Assembly (NCBI GenBank): GCA_001570385.1
Contig: BBYL01000032.1
Location: 44,385 to 108,384 of the forward strand
DNA: 64,000 nucleotides
DNA from: Microtetraspora glauca
Lineage (GTDB): Bacteria; Actinomycetota; Actinomycetes; Streptosporangiales; Streptosporangiaceae
Direction: 5' to 3'
The notes beneath the pieces are model-generated. The model made no database searches, was not told where the DNA came from, and saw only the letters and a program-made list of their open reading frames with translations. The translations under genes were made by a program, and so were the position numbers. The first letter of the stretch is position 1, and each line of letters begins with the position of its first letter. Shown one piece after another: positions 26,009 through 33,874 of this stretch.

Positions 26009-26898
26009 ACGGGCTCGGACCTGGCGGCCTCCTTCAGCAGGCCGCCGATCTCCGGGCCCAGCTCGGCGGCGTCCCAGCGGGCGCCCCTGTCGGTGGACGG
26101 GCCGTGGCGGAAGCCCTCCATCACGCAGATGCGGCCGCCCTCGACCTCGAAGACGCGGCCGGTGACGTCCTTCGACTCGGCGGAGCCGAGCCAGGCCACG
26201 AGCGGTGAGACGTTCTCCGGCGCCATCGCGTCGAAGGCGCCCTCCTCCGGCGCGGCCATCGTGGCCGCGAAGACCTGTTCGGTCATCCGCGTACGGGCCG
26301 CCGGGGCGATGGCGTTGACGGTCACGCCGTACCGGCCGAGCTCGGCGGACGCGACCAGGGTGAGGCCCACGATGCCCGCCTTGGCGGCCGAGTAGTTGCC
26401 CTGGCCCACGCTGCCGAGCAGGCCCGCGCCGGACGAGGTGTTGATCACCCGGGCGTCGGGCCGCCGGCCCGCCTTGGACTCCGCCCGCCAGTGCAGCCCG
26501 GCGTGCTTCAGTGGCAGGAAGTGGCCCTTGAGGTGGACGCGCATCACGGCGTCCCACTCCTCTTCGGACAGGTTCACCAGCATGCGGTCGCGCAGGAAGC
26601 CCGCGTTGTTGACCAGCACGTCGAGCCGGCCGAAGGTCTCCAGCGCCGTGGCCACCAGCCGCTGCGCCCCGGCGTCGGTGGCGATGTCGGAGCCCTCGGC
26701 GACGGCCTCACCGCCGAGCGCGCGGATCTCCTCGACCACCCGCTGGGCGGGCGCGTCAGAGCCGCCCTCGCCGGAGAGGCTCACGCCGAGGTCGTTGACG
26801 ACGACCTTGGCGCCCTGCCGGGCGAACTCCAGGGCGTGTGCGCGGCCGAGGCCACGCCCGGCGCCGGTCACGATGACGACGCGGTCCTTGCAGATCAT
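25996..26898 (-). CDS. SDR dehydrogenase, Rv3548c-like (MFE-2 type)
   Basis: A 300-aa dehydrogenase with the long N-terminal form typical of the hydroxyacyl-CoA dehydrogenase part of MFE-2: VVIVTGAGRGLGRAHALEFA, VVVNDLGVSLSGEGG, NNAGFLRDRM and the catalytic YSAAK. The end (AELGPEIGGLLKEA to VYGA) resembles Mycobacterium tuberculosis Rv3548c, as does its position divergent from echA20-ipdABC. In mycobacteria this gene is in the KstR2 regulon for C/D-ring catabolism. A KstR2-like palindrome lies in the shared promoter. Confidence 0.87.
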   Translation of the reverse strand: MICKDRVVIVTGAGRGLGRAHALEFARQGAKVVVNDLGVSLSGEGGSDAPAQRVVEEIRALGGEAVAEGSDIATDAGAQRLVATALETFGRLDVLVNNAGFLRDRMLVNLSEEEWDAVMRVHLKGHFLPLKHAGLHWRAESKAGRRPDARVINTSSGAGLLGSVGQGNYSAAKAGIVGLTLVASAELGRYGVTVNAIAPAARTRMTEQVFAATMAAPEEGAFDAMAPENVSPLVAWLGSAESKDVTGRVFEVEGGRICVMEGFRHGPSTDRGARWDAAELGPEIGGLLKEAARSEPVYGA

Positions 26899-26979
26899 TC
26901 TCAGCTCTCCTTGCCGGCGGCGGCGGTCGGGTAAGGCGGACCGTGTCCAGGCACGGTACCTTCTGCTACCGTCATTTCT

Positions 26980-26993
26980 AACAAATGTTTGGT
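26980..26993. promoter_or_regulatory. KstR2-like operator in the SDR/echA20 divergent promoter
   Basis: AACAAATGTTTGGT fits the mycobacterial KstR2 consensus AnCAAGnnCTTGnT except that the G and C flanking the centre are replaced symmetrically by A and T. It lies 14 bases before the echA20 start at 27007, between the two transcription units that KstR2 controls in mycobacteria. The consensus is quoted from general knowledge of that TetR-family repressor. Confidence 0.6.
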
Positions 26994-27006
26994 GGAAAGG
27001 TAGCGT

Positions 27007-27753
27007 ATGGGAATCTCCACCAGGAACCACGGCAACGGCATCACCGAGGTGGTCGTCGACGCGCCGCCGGTCAACGCGCTGACCGTGCGCGGCTGGTTCG
27101 ACCTGGCCGACGCCGTACGGCAGGCAGGGCGTGAGCCGGAGACCCGCGTCGTCGTGCTCCGCGCCGAGGGGCGCGGCTTCAACGCCGGGGTGGACATCAA
27201 GGAGATGCAGGCGACCTCCGGGTTCGAGGCGCTGGTGGGCGCCAACCGGGGCTGCTACGCCGCGTTCTCGGCGGTGTACGAGTGCGAGGTGCCGGTGATC
27301 GCGGCCGTGCACGGCTTCTGCCTCGGCGGCGGCATCGGCCTCGTGGGCAACGCCGACGTCGTGGTGGCCTCCGATGACGCCTATTTCGGGCTGCCCGAGG
27401 TCGACCGCGGCGCGCTGGGCGCGGCCACGCACCTGGCCCGCCTGGTCCCGCAGCATCTGATGCGCGCGATGGTGTACACCTGCCGCAACGTCACGGCCGC
27501 CGAGTTGCACGCGTTCGGATCGGTGCTCGAGGTGGTGCCGCGCGACCGGCTCAGGGACGCCGCCTTCGAGGTCGCGGCCCAGATCGCCGACAAGGACCCC
27601 TACGTGATCCGCCGGGCCAAGGAGTCGCTGAACGGCATCGACCCGGTCGACGTCCACCGCAGCTACCGCTTCGAGCAGGGCTTCACGTTCGAGCTGAACC
27701 TCATGGGCGCGGGCGACCGGCACCGCGACAGCTTCGTCTCCGAGGGGGCCTAG
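27007..27753 (+). CDS. echA20: EchA20-like enoyl-CoA hydratase/isomerase family protein
   Basis: A 248-aa crotonase-fold protein: VVVLRAEGRGFNAGVDIKEM forms the first oxyanion loop and HGFCLGGGIGLVGNADVVVAS the second. In steroid degraders EchA20 hydrolyses the D-ring of a HIP-CoA derived 5-oxo intermediate rather than acting as a plain hydratase. The ATG at 27007 follows GGAAAGG. The stop directly abuts the ipdA start, and the order echA20-ipdA-ipdB-ipdC is that of M. tuberculosis. Confidence 0.88.
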   Translation: MGISTRNHGNGITEVVVDAPPVNALTVRGWFDLADAVRQAGREPETRVVVLRAEGRGFNAGVDIKEMQATSGFEALVGANRGCYAAFSAVYECEVPVIAAVHGFCLGGGIGLVGNADVVVASDDAYFGLPEVDRGALGAATHLARLVPQHLMRAMVYTCRNVTAAELHAFGSVLEVVPRDRLRDAAFEVAAQIADKDPYVIRRAKESLNGIDPVDVHRSYRFEQGFTFELNLMGAGDRHRDSFVSEGA

Positions 27754-28623
27754 ATGACCACCAAGATCATGACGATCGAGGAGATCGTCGGGTCGCTGGA
27801 GAGCGGCATGACGATCGGCATCGGCGGCTGGGGCTCCCGGCGCAAGCCGATGGCCCTGGTCCGCGCGATCTACCGCTCGTCGCTCGACGACCTGACGATC
27901 GTGTCGTACGGCGGAGCCGACGTCGGCCTGCTGTGTGCCGCGGGCAAGGTCCGCAAGGTGATCGCCCCGTTCGTGACGCTCGACTCCGTCCCCCTGGAGC
28001 CCCACTTCAGGGCGGCCAGGCAGAACGGCACGATCGAGTTCGCCGAGTACGACGAGGGCATGTTCATGTTCGGCCTGCTCGCCGCCGCGCACCGGCTGCC
28101 GTTCCTGCCCACCAGGGCGGGTCTCGGCTCGGACGTCACACGGGTCAACCCGGACCTGCGCACGGTCCGCTCGCCGTACGACGACCAGGAGGAGCTCCTC
28201 GCGGTGCCCGCGCTGGCGCTCGACGTGGCCCTGGTGCACATGGACCGGGCCGACACGCGGGGCAACGGCCAGTACCTCGGCCCCGACCCGTACATGGACG
28301 ACCTGTTCGCCAAGGCGGCGGGCCGCTGCTACGTGAGCTGCGAGCGCCTGGTGGACCCCGGCAAGCTGGACGGCCCGCCGCAGACGCTGCTCGTCAGCCG
28401 CATGCACACGGCGGGAGTGGTGGAGACGCCGAACGGCGGCCACTTCACCGACTGCGGGCCCGACCGCACCCGGGATGAGGCGTTCCAGCGGCACTACGCG
28501 AGCTCGGCCGCCGACCCCGAGGCGTGGACGGCGTTCGCCGACCGATTCCTGAGCGGCGACGAGACGGCCTACCAGGAGGCGGTCCAGCGGTGGCACGAGG
28601 AGCAGGAGGGGAAGGCACGATGA
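27754..28623 (+). CDS. ipdA: COCHEA-CoA hydrolase alpha subunit
   Basis: A 289-aa class I CoA-transferase-fold protein. The start (TTKIMTIEEIVGSLESGMTIGIGGWGSRRKPMALVR across the first strands) has the GGWGSRRKP motif in place of the glycine loop of true CoA transferases. IpdA pairs with IpdB to open the last steroid ring (C-ring) by a retro-Claisen-like hydrolysis of COCHEA-CoA. It directly follows echA20 and overlaps ipdB by four bases. Confidence 0.9.
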   Translation: MTTKIMTIEEIVGSLESGMTIGIGGWGSRRKPMALVRAIYRSSLDDLTIVSYGGADVGLLCAAGKVRKVIAPFVTLDSVPLEPHFRAARQNGTIEFAEYDEGMFMFGLLAAAHRLPFLPTRAGLGSDVTRVNPDLRTVRSPYDDQEELLAVPALALDVALVHMDRADTRGNGQYLGPDPYMDDLFAKAAGRCYVSCERLVDPGKLDGPPQTLLVSRMHTAGVVETPNGGHFTDCGPDRTRDEAFQRHYASSAADPEAWTAFADRFLSGDETAYQEAVQRWHEEQEGKAR

Positions 28624-29372
28624 GCGCGACCCGTGCGGAGATCTGCGTGGTGGCCTGCGCCGAGGCGTGGCGCGGCGACGGCGAGATCCTGGCCGCGGCG
28701 ATGGGCACCTGCTCGATCCTGGGCGCCCGGCTGGCCCGGCTCACCTTCGAGCCGGGGCTGCTGACCACCGACGGCGGGGCGATGCTCACCGCGGAGCCGG
28801 TGCCGTTCGGCGCGCCCGCCGGCCCGGTCGAGGGCTGGATGCCGTTCCGCGACCACCTCTGGCTGGTGCAGAACGGGCGGCGGCACGTCATGATGGGCGC
28901 CTCCCAGATCGACAGGTACGGCAACAGCAACATCTCGGCCGTCGGCGCGTGGGAGCGGCCCACGTCCCAGCTGCTCGGGGTGCGCGGCGCCCCCGGCAAC
29001 ACGATCTGCAACCCGACGAGCTACTGGATCCCCAGGCACTCGACCCGGGTGTTCGTGCCGAAGGTGGACATGGTCAGCGGCGTCGGATACGACCGCGCGG
29101 CCGAGCTGGGCCCGGCGGCGTCCCGCTTCCACGGCCTGGGCCGCGTGGTGACCGACCTCGGCGTGTTCGACTTCGGCACGGCCGACGGTGCGATGCGCCT
29201 GCTCTCGATTCACCCCGGGGTCACGGTCGAGCAGGTCGCCGCCGCCACCGGGTTCGACCTCGTGATCGACGGCGACGTGCCGGAGACGCGGCAGCCCACG
29301 GACGAGGAGCTGCGGCTGATCCGCGAGGTGCTCGACCCGAGGAGCCTGCGGGACCGGGAGGTCCGGGCGTGA
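28620..29372 (+). CDS. ipdB: COCHEA-CoA hydrolase beta subunit
   Basis: A 250-aa partner of IpdA with the CoA-transferase beta fold (ICVVACAEAWRGDGEILAAAMG, later VRGAPGNTICNPTSYWIPRH). In the complex it supplies the active-site acid residue. The ATG at 28620 overlaps the ipdA stop, and the gene ends overlapping the ipdC GTG; such coupling suits a heteromeric enzyme. Confidence 0.9.
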   Translation: MSATRAEICVVACAEAWRGDGEILAAAMGTCSILGARLARLTFEPGLLTTDGGAMLTAEPVPFGAPAGPVEGWMPFRDHLWLVQNGRRHVMMGASQIDRYGNSNISAVGAWERPTSQLLGVRGAPGNTICNPTSYWIPRHSTRVFVPKVDMVSGVGYDRAAELGPAASRFHGLGRVVTDLGVFDFGTADGAMRLLSIHPGVTVEQVAAATGFDLVIDGDVPETRQPTDEELRLIREVLDPRSLRDREVRA

Positions 29373-30433
29373 TCGAGCAGGTCCTGGACACGCCGCTGAC
29401 CCGGCTCACCGGGGTGCGCCACCCCGTCGTGCAGACCGGCATGGGCTGGGTGGCGGGTCCGCGGCTGGTCTCGGCGGTGGCGAACGCGGGCGGCCTCGGC
29501 ATCCTCGCCTCGGCCACCATGACGCTCGACCAGCTCGCCACCGCCATCGAGGAGGTCCGCTCGCGTACGGACGCGCCCTTCGGCGTGAACCTGCGCGCCG
29601 ACGCCTCGGACGCCGGCGACCGCATCGACCTGTTGATCAGGAACCGGGTGAAGGTCGCCTCGTTCGCGCTGGCACCCCGCCAGGAGCTGATCGCCAAGCT
29701 CAAGGACGCCGGTATCGTGGTGATCCCGTCGGTCGGCGCGCGGCGGCACGCGGAGAAGGTCGCCGCGTGGGGCGCCGACGCCGTCCTGGTCCAGGGCGGT
29801 GAGGGCGGAGGCCACACCGGAGCGGTCGCCACCACGCTGCTGCTGCCCCAGGTCGTGGACGCGGTCGACATCCCGGTGATCGCCGCCGGAGGCTTCTTCG
29901 ACGGGCGCGGCCTGGCCGCCGCGCTCGCGTACGGCGCGGCCGGCGTGGCCATGGGCACCCGCTTCCTGCTCACCAAGGACAGTTCGGTCCCGGACGCGGT
30001 CAAGCAGACCTACCTCGGCACGTCGGAGACCGTGGTCACCCGCCAGGTGGACGGCATGCCGCACCGGGTGCTCCGCACGCCCCTGGTCAACGGCCTGGAG
30101 CAGTCGGGCCGGGTGTCCGGCCTGATCCGCGCGGTGCGCAACGCCGCGAAGTTCCGCCGCGTCTCGGGCATGTCCTGGCCCGGCATGATCCGCGACGGGC
30201 TGGCCATGAGGCACGGCAAGGAACTCACCTGGTCCCAGGTCCTGATGGCCGCCAACACGCCCATGCTGCTCAAGGCGGCCATGGTCGACGGCCGCCCGGA
30301 CCTCGGCGTGATGGCCTCCGGCCAGGTCGTGGCGCTCATCGACGACCTGCCCTCCTGCGAGGAGCTGATCGACGGGATCGTCACCCAGGCCGCCGGGGTG
30401 CTGCGCGGCCTCGGCGCCAACCTGGCGGGCTGA
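29369..30433 (+). CDS. ipdC: IpdC, nitronate-monooxygenase-family flavoprotein
   Basis: A 354-aa FMN-dependent protein of the 2-nitropropane dioxygenase/nitronate monooxygenase fold: VRHPVVQTGMGWVAGPRLVSAVANAGGLG at the start, GGEGGGHTG for the phosphate and GGFFDGRGLAAALAYGAAGVAMGTRFL. In steroid degraders IpdC reduces a 5-OH-HIC-CoA-type C/D-ring intermediate. The GTG start overlaps ipdB. It ends the operon; two strong hairpins follow. Confidence 0.9.
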   Translation: MIEQVLDTPLTRLTGVRHPVVQTGMGWVAGPRLVSAVANAGGLGILASATMTLDQLATAIEEVRSRTDAPFGVNLRADASDAGDRIDLLIRNRVKVASFALAPRQELIAKLKDAGIVVIPSVGARRHAEKVAAWGADAVLVQGGEGGGHTGAVATTLLLPQVVDAVDIPVIAAGGFFDGRGLAAALAYGAAGVAMGTRFLLTKDSSVPDAVKQTYLGTSETVVTRQVDGMPHRVLRTPLVNGLEQSGRVSGLIRAVRNAAKFRRVSGMSWPGMIRDGLAMRHGKELTWSQVLMAANTPMLLKAAMVDGRPDLGVMASGQVVALIDDLPSCEELIDGIVTQAAGVLRGLGANLAG

Positions 30434-30470
30434 CCCGGCGGGACGGGCCGCCCCGCATCGCCGGGGCACG

Positions 30471-30514
30471 CGAAGGCCGGTTCGCCCCATCCTCCCTGGG
30501 CGTACCGGCCTTCG
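30471..30514. terminator. Bidirectional terminator after ipdC
   Basis: Arms 30471-30487 and 30498-30514 pair over 17 positions with a single mismatch and a 10-base loop. It lies between the convergent ipdC and DUF1838 genes and can end transcription from both. Confidence 0.85.
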
Positions 30515-30518
30515 TCGC

Positions 30519-30540
30519 GAGCGGCGCGGCCGCGCCGCTC
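30519..30540. terminator. Second palindrome in the ipdC/DUF1838 junction
   Basis: A perfect 22-bp GC-only palindrome (two 11-bp arms, no spacer) four bases after the first hairpin and 12 before the DUF1838 stop. It probably reinforces termination for the leftward gene. Confidence 0.6.
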
Positions 30541-30552
30541 CGCGCGACGGTC

Positions 30553-31356
30553 TCAGGCCGGTCGGCGCGTCTTCTTGAAATACGTCCAGCTGGTCTCGTT
30601 CGGGGAGCTGAACTCCTCAGGGGCGTGGGCGTACTCGGGGTGGTGCTTCTCCACGTAGGCCCGCACGCCGGACGGCAGGTCGTCGTAGTTGTCCAGCTTG
30701 GTGCCGCGGCAGTGGAAGACCAGCCCGCCGGGGCGCTGCGCCATCTCCATCCACGGGAGCCAGGCCGACAGGCGCATCCACGACACGTCGCACCGCGCGC
30801 TGGCGGCGCCCCGGTCGAGCACCTCCGCGCGCGGCGCGTAGAACTGGAAGAGCTCCACCGCGCGGTAGACGTCGTCGGCGGAGTTCTTCGGCCACTCCGC
30901 GACCGGCAGTGCCGACGGGGCGCTGATCGGGATGTCCAGGTTGAACACCACGGTCTCGCCCAGATCGGTGTACGGCGCGTGCCACGGCCCGTACGGCGAC
31001 CGCACCCGGAACCGCTGGTTGACCGGGTCGTTCCAGACGTGCAGGACCTCGACGTCCTCGCCGGTGAACGGGTTGTGCCAGCTCTCGATGATCTCGCGGG
31101 TCACCGGGTCGAGATAGAAGGCCGCCTCCCGCGTGAGCAGGTCGTAGCCGCCGTCCACCGCCACGGCGCGGGCCACGTTGAAGCCGACGAAACCGAAGAG
31201 CCTGCGGGTGTCGGTGCCGGGCACCTGGCTGTAGACGTCGCCGGTCCACCAGATCGTGTACTCGCCGCCGTCGGTGCCGGCCCGGGTGCGCACCAGCGCC
31301 TCCAGGTTGCGGGCCGGGTCGTCGAGTTCCGCGATACGGGGCGCTTCGGTCGTCAT
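30553..31356 (-). CDS. DUF1838 family protein
   Basis: A 267-aa soluble protein of unknown function resembling the DUF1838 family, with repeated Trp and Asp-rich motifs (EYTIWWTGDVYSQVPG, TREIIESWHNPFTGEDVEVLHV, YGPWHAPYTDLGETVVFNLD). No signal peptide and no cofactor motif are seen. The ATG at 31356 follows AAGGAG; the GTG five codons upstream is less well placed. It is divergent from a flavin amine oxidase across a palindrome-rich promoter, which suggests co-regulation. Members occur in hydrocarbon- and steroid-degrading bacteria, but a role here is speculative. Confidence 0.75.
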   Translation of the reverse strand: MTTEAPRIAELDDPARNLEALVRTRAGTDGGEYTIWWTGDVYSQVPGTDTRRLFGFVGFNVARAVAVDGGYDLLTREAAFYLDPVTREIIESWHNPFTGEDVEVLHVWNDPVNQRFRVRSPYGPWHAPYTDLGETVVFNLDIPISAPSALPVAEWPKNSADDVYRAVELFQFYAPRAEVLDRGAASARCDVSWMRLSAWLPWMEMAQRPGGLVFHCRGTKLDNYDDLPSGVRAYVEKHHPEYAHAPEEFSSPNETSWTYFKKTRRPA

Positions 31357-31422
31357 GGGGTTCTCCTTCACAGCGGTGACGGATGATCGCGAGATGTTGA
31401 CGCTGATGACTCCGGCGAACTA

Positions 31423-31480
31423 TGTTCCGGAACAGCATTCCGCCAAGCGGAATTCGAGTCAAGGGTGGTGTCTGTTCCGG
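31423..31480. promoter_or_regulatory. Cluster of palindromes in the DUF1838/amine oxidase divergent promoter
   Basis: TGTTCCGGAACA (31423-31434) is a perfect palindrome. ATTCCGC-CAA-GCGGAAT (31437-31453) is a perfect 7-bp inverted repeat. A half-site TGTTCCGG recurs at 31473-31480. All lie in the 157-base gap between the two starts and share a TTCCG core, so one regulator may bind cooperatively. No regulator gene is adjacent. Confidence 0.6.
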
Positions 31481-31513
31481 CGCCGCCACAGCGTCGCGGT
31501 GAAAGGACCGACC

Positions 31514-32845
31514 TTGCGGAGCAGCCACGATGTGGTGGTCGTCGGAGCCGGCCTCGCGGGATTGCACGCGGCGCTCACGCTGCAGGACGCCGGCCTGGAC
31601 GTCCTCGTCCTGGAGGCCGGCGACCGGGTGGGCGGCCGGGTCAGGTCGCTGGACGGGCCCACCGGCGTGGAGGAGGCCGGAGCGGTCAACATCGGCGACG
31701 GGTACGCCCGGCTGCTCGCGCACGTCCGCGCCGCCGGCCTCGAACAGGAGCCGGTCACCGTGTCCATGCGGGAGCACGTCATCGTCGCGGGCGGGCACAC
31801 CGGCACCCCGGCGACCTGGGCGGAGAGCGAGGGCAACCCGCTCACCGGAGCCGAGCGGGCGCTCCCGCCCGCCCTGATCGTCGCGGGCGCCCTCGCCCGC
31901 GGGAACCCGCTGACCGGCGCCCGCGACTGGATGTCGCCCGGCGCGGCCACGTGGGACGTCCCGCTGACGGACCACCTCCGCTCGACGGGCGTCTCGGACG
32001 CCGCGATCGCGCTGGCCGACCGCGCGGGCACCTTCGAGACCCTGGAGAGCACGTCGGCGCTGGCCGCGCTCCGGGCCGCGCAGCGGGCGACGCGGCACGC
32101 GCCGCAGACGTCGAACATCGTCGGCGGGAACACGCGCCTGCCCGAGTCGATGGCCGCCCGCCTGCGCACCCCGGTACGGCTCGGAAGCGCCGTCACCGCG
32201 GTGCGCGAGAGCGGGAACCTGATGGTGGTCGAGCTCGGCGACGGCGAGCGGATCGCCGCGGGGCACGTCGTCCTCGCCGTCCCGTTCACGAGCCTGCGCT
32301 CGATCGCCGTGGAGCCCGCGCTGCCCGAGCCGGTGGCGCGCCTGGTCGCCGAGCTGCCCTATCCGGCACTGACGAAGTACCACCTCGTGGCCGACCGTCC
32401 CTTCTGGGAGGAGGACGGCCTGCCGCCCGTGATGTGGACGACGAACCGGATCCAGCGGCTGCTGCCCTGGCGGCTGGCCGACGACGGACCGAGCGCGCTG
32501 GCCGTCTGGGTCACCGGCCGCGACGCACGCGTGCTCGACGCGCTCGGCGAGCGCGAGCAGCGGCGGATCGTCCTCGACGAACTCGCACGCGTACGCCCCG
32601 CGACCGCGGGGGCGGTCGAGATCACGCGGATCGTCTCGTGGGGACGTGACCCGTGGGCCGGAGGCGCGTGGGCCATGCCGCTGCCCGGCCAGATGGCCGC
32701 GCTCGCGGCCGTCGTCGAGACCGACACCGGGCGGCTCCAACTCGCCGGCGAGCACCTGAGCGTCGAGGACAGCGGCATGGAGGGCGCCCTGGAGTCCGGC
32801 GAGCGCGCCGCCGCCCGCGTCCTCGCCCGGCACGGACTGGCCTGA
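31514..32845 (+). CDS. FAD-dependent amine oxidase family protein
   Basis: A 443-aa flavoprotein. The start (SSHDVVVVGAGLAGLHAALTL) is the dinucleotide-binding fold, ending VLVLEAGDRVGGRVRS, the Arg-rich motif of monoamine-oxidase-like enzymes. The C-terminus LQLAGEHLSVEDSGMEGALESGERAA is the second FAD-binding segment. The TTG at 31514 has AAAGGA six to seven bases upstream; the GTG at 31499 lacks one. Oxidation of an amine or a ring C-C bond is possible; related flavoproteins include protoporphyrinogen oxidase and desaturases. Confidence 0.85.
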   Translation: MRSSHDVVVVGAGLAGLHAALTLQDAGLDVLVLEAGDRVGGRVRSLDGPTGVEEAGAVNIGDGYARLLAHVRAAGLEQEPVTVSMREHVIVAGGHTGTPATWAESEGNPLTGAERALPPALIVAGALARGNPLTGARDWMSPGAATWDVPLTDHLRSTGVSDAAIALADRAGTFETLESTSALAALRAAQRATRHAPQTSNIVGGNTRLPESMAARLRTPVRLGSAVTAVRESGNLMVVELGDGERIAAGHVVLAVPFTSLRSIAVEPALPEPVARLVAELPYPALTKYHLVADRPFWEEDGLPPVMWTTNRIQRLLPWRLADDGPSALAVWVTGRDARVLDALGEREQRRIVLDELARVRPATAGAVEITRIVSWGRDPWAGGAWAMPLPGQMAALAAVVETDTGRLQLAGEHLSVEDSGMEGALESGERAAARVLARHGLA

Positions 32846-33068
32846 TCTCCGGCCGCGGCGGAAGAGCCGGACCGCGCCGAGCGTGCGGAGGGGAACCGGA
32901 CGTCATGGCGAGGGTGGCCTGCCGTGGAGCTCGTGCGGGGTGGTTAGCCCGTCGCCTGAACCGGGGGTATTCCCCATGGTCGTCGCCGCGGCGTGTGCCG
33001 TAGCCTCGTTCAAGCCGTTGATCTTCAGGGGCCGGAACCGGCGGCTTCCACAGAATTGGGGGACATCC

Positions 33069-33800
33069 ATGCGCAAGCAGCTCCGCTTCCTCGGAGCCGT
33101 CGTGACAGCCGGGATCTGCGTGAGCGCGCTCGGCGCGTGCGACCTGAGGGCCAAGTCGACCCTTCAGGACGACGCCGTGGTGTCGGAGAAGATCACATCC
33201 GTACGGCTGGACAACGACTCCGGCGGCATCACGTTGCGCGGGGGGAAGAACGCCACCGAGGTGTCCGTCCGCCGCCTGATGGAGTACAGAGGTGACCCGC
33301 GGGAGGGGACGACCTACCGCGTCGAGAAAGGCGTCCTGATCCTCGGGGGGTGCGGGCGGCACTGCTCGGTGAACTACACGGTCGACCTGCCCGCGGGACT
33401 GCCGGTGAGCGGTGAAACCTCCTCGGGAGCGGTCGCCCTGACCGATGTGGGCGAGGTGGACGTGACCACCACCTCCGGCGCCATCGAGCTGGACGGGGTC
33501 ACCGGCGCGGTCGTCGCGCGGACCAGCAACGGCCGGATCACCGGACGCGGGCTGAACGGTGGGCGCGTCCAGGCGCGAACCTCCAACGGCGCGATCGACC
33601 TCACCCTGGTCACTCCACAGGACGTCCGAGCGGAGACGTCCAACGGCGGCATCACCCTCACCGTCCCGGCCGGGCGGTACAAGGTGTCCGCGCGGACCCA
33701 GAACGGCGGCAAGGACATCGGCGTTTCCGACGACCCCGCCGGCGAGCACCAGCTTGACCTGACCACGAGCAACGGAGCCATCACCGTCAAGCCCGCCTGA
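33069..33800 (+). CDS. DUF4097-like beta-repeat lipoprotein
   Basis: A 243-aa exported lipoprotein with a signal peptide ending SALGAC (Cys24). The mature part is a parallel beta-type repeat in which TTSGAIEL, RTSNGRIT, RTSNGAIDL, ETSNGGITL, RTQNGG and TTSNGAITV recur every 20-24 residues. This (T/S)-x-(N/S)-G-x-I pattern is typical of DUF4097/adhesin-like domains. Single-copy with its own promoter region; a strong hairpin follows. Function unknown, probably cell-surface. Confidence 0.8.
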   Translation: MRKQLRFLGAVVTAGICVSALGACDLRAKSTLQDDAVVSEKITSVRLDNDSGGITLRGGKNATEVSVRRLMEYRGDPREGTTYRVEKGVLILGGCGRHCSVNYTVDLPAGLPVSGETSSGAVALTDVGEVDVTTTSGAIELDGVTGAVVARTSNGRITGRGLNGGRVQARTSNGAIDLTLVTPQDVRAETSNGGITLTVPAGRYKVSARTQNGGKDIGVSDDPAGEHQLDLTTSNGAITVKPA

Positions 33801-33815
33801 TCGGGACCCGAACGC

Positions 33816-33845
33816 GCGCGAGCCGGTCGTTCGCCCGGCTCGCGC
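33816..33845. terminator. Hairpin between lipoprotein and DUF5722-type genes
   Basis: Perfect 11-bp GC-rich arms (33816-33826 and 33835-33845) around an 8-base loop lie between the two convergent genes, 15 bases after the lipoprotein stop. Probably a bidirectional terminator. Confidence 0.8.
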
Positions 33846-33874
33846 CCGCGTACGGGGACGTCGGTGAAGGTCCG

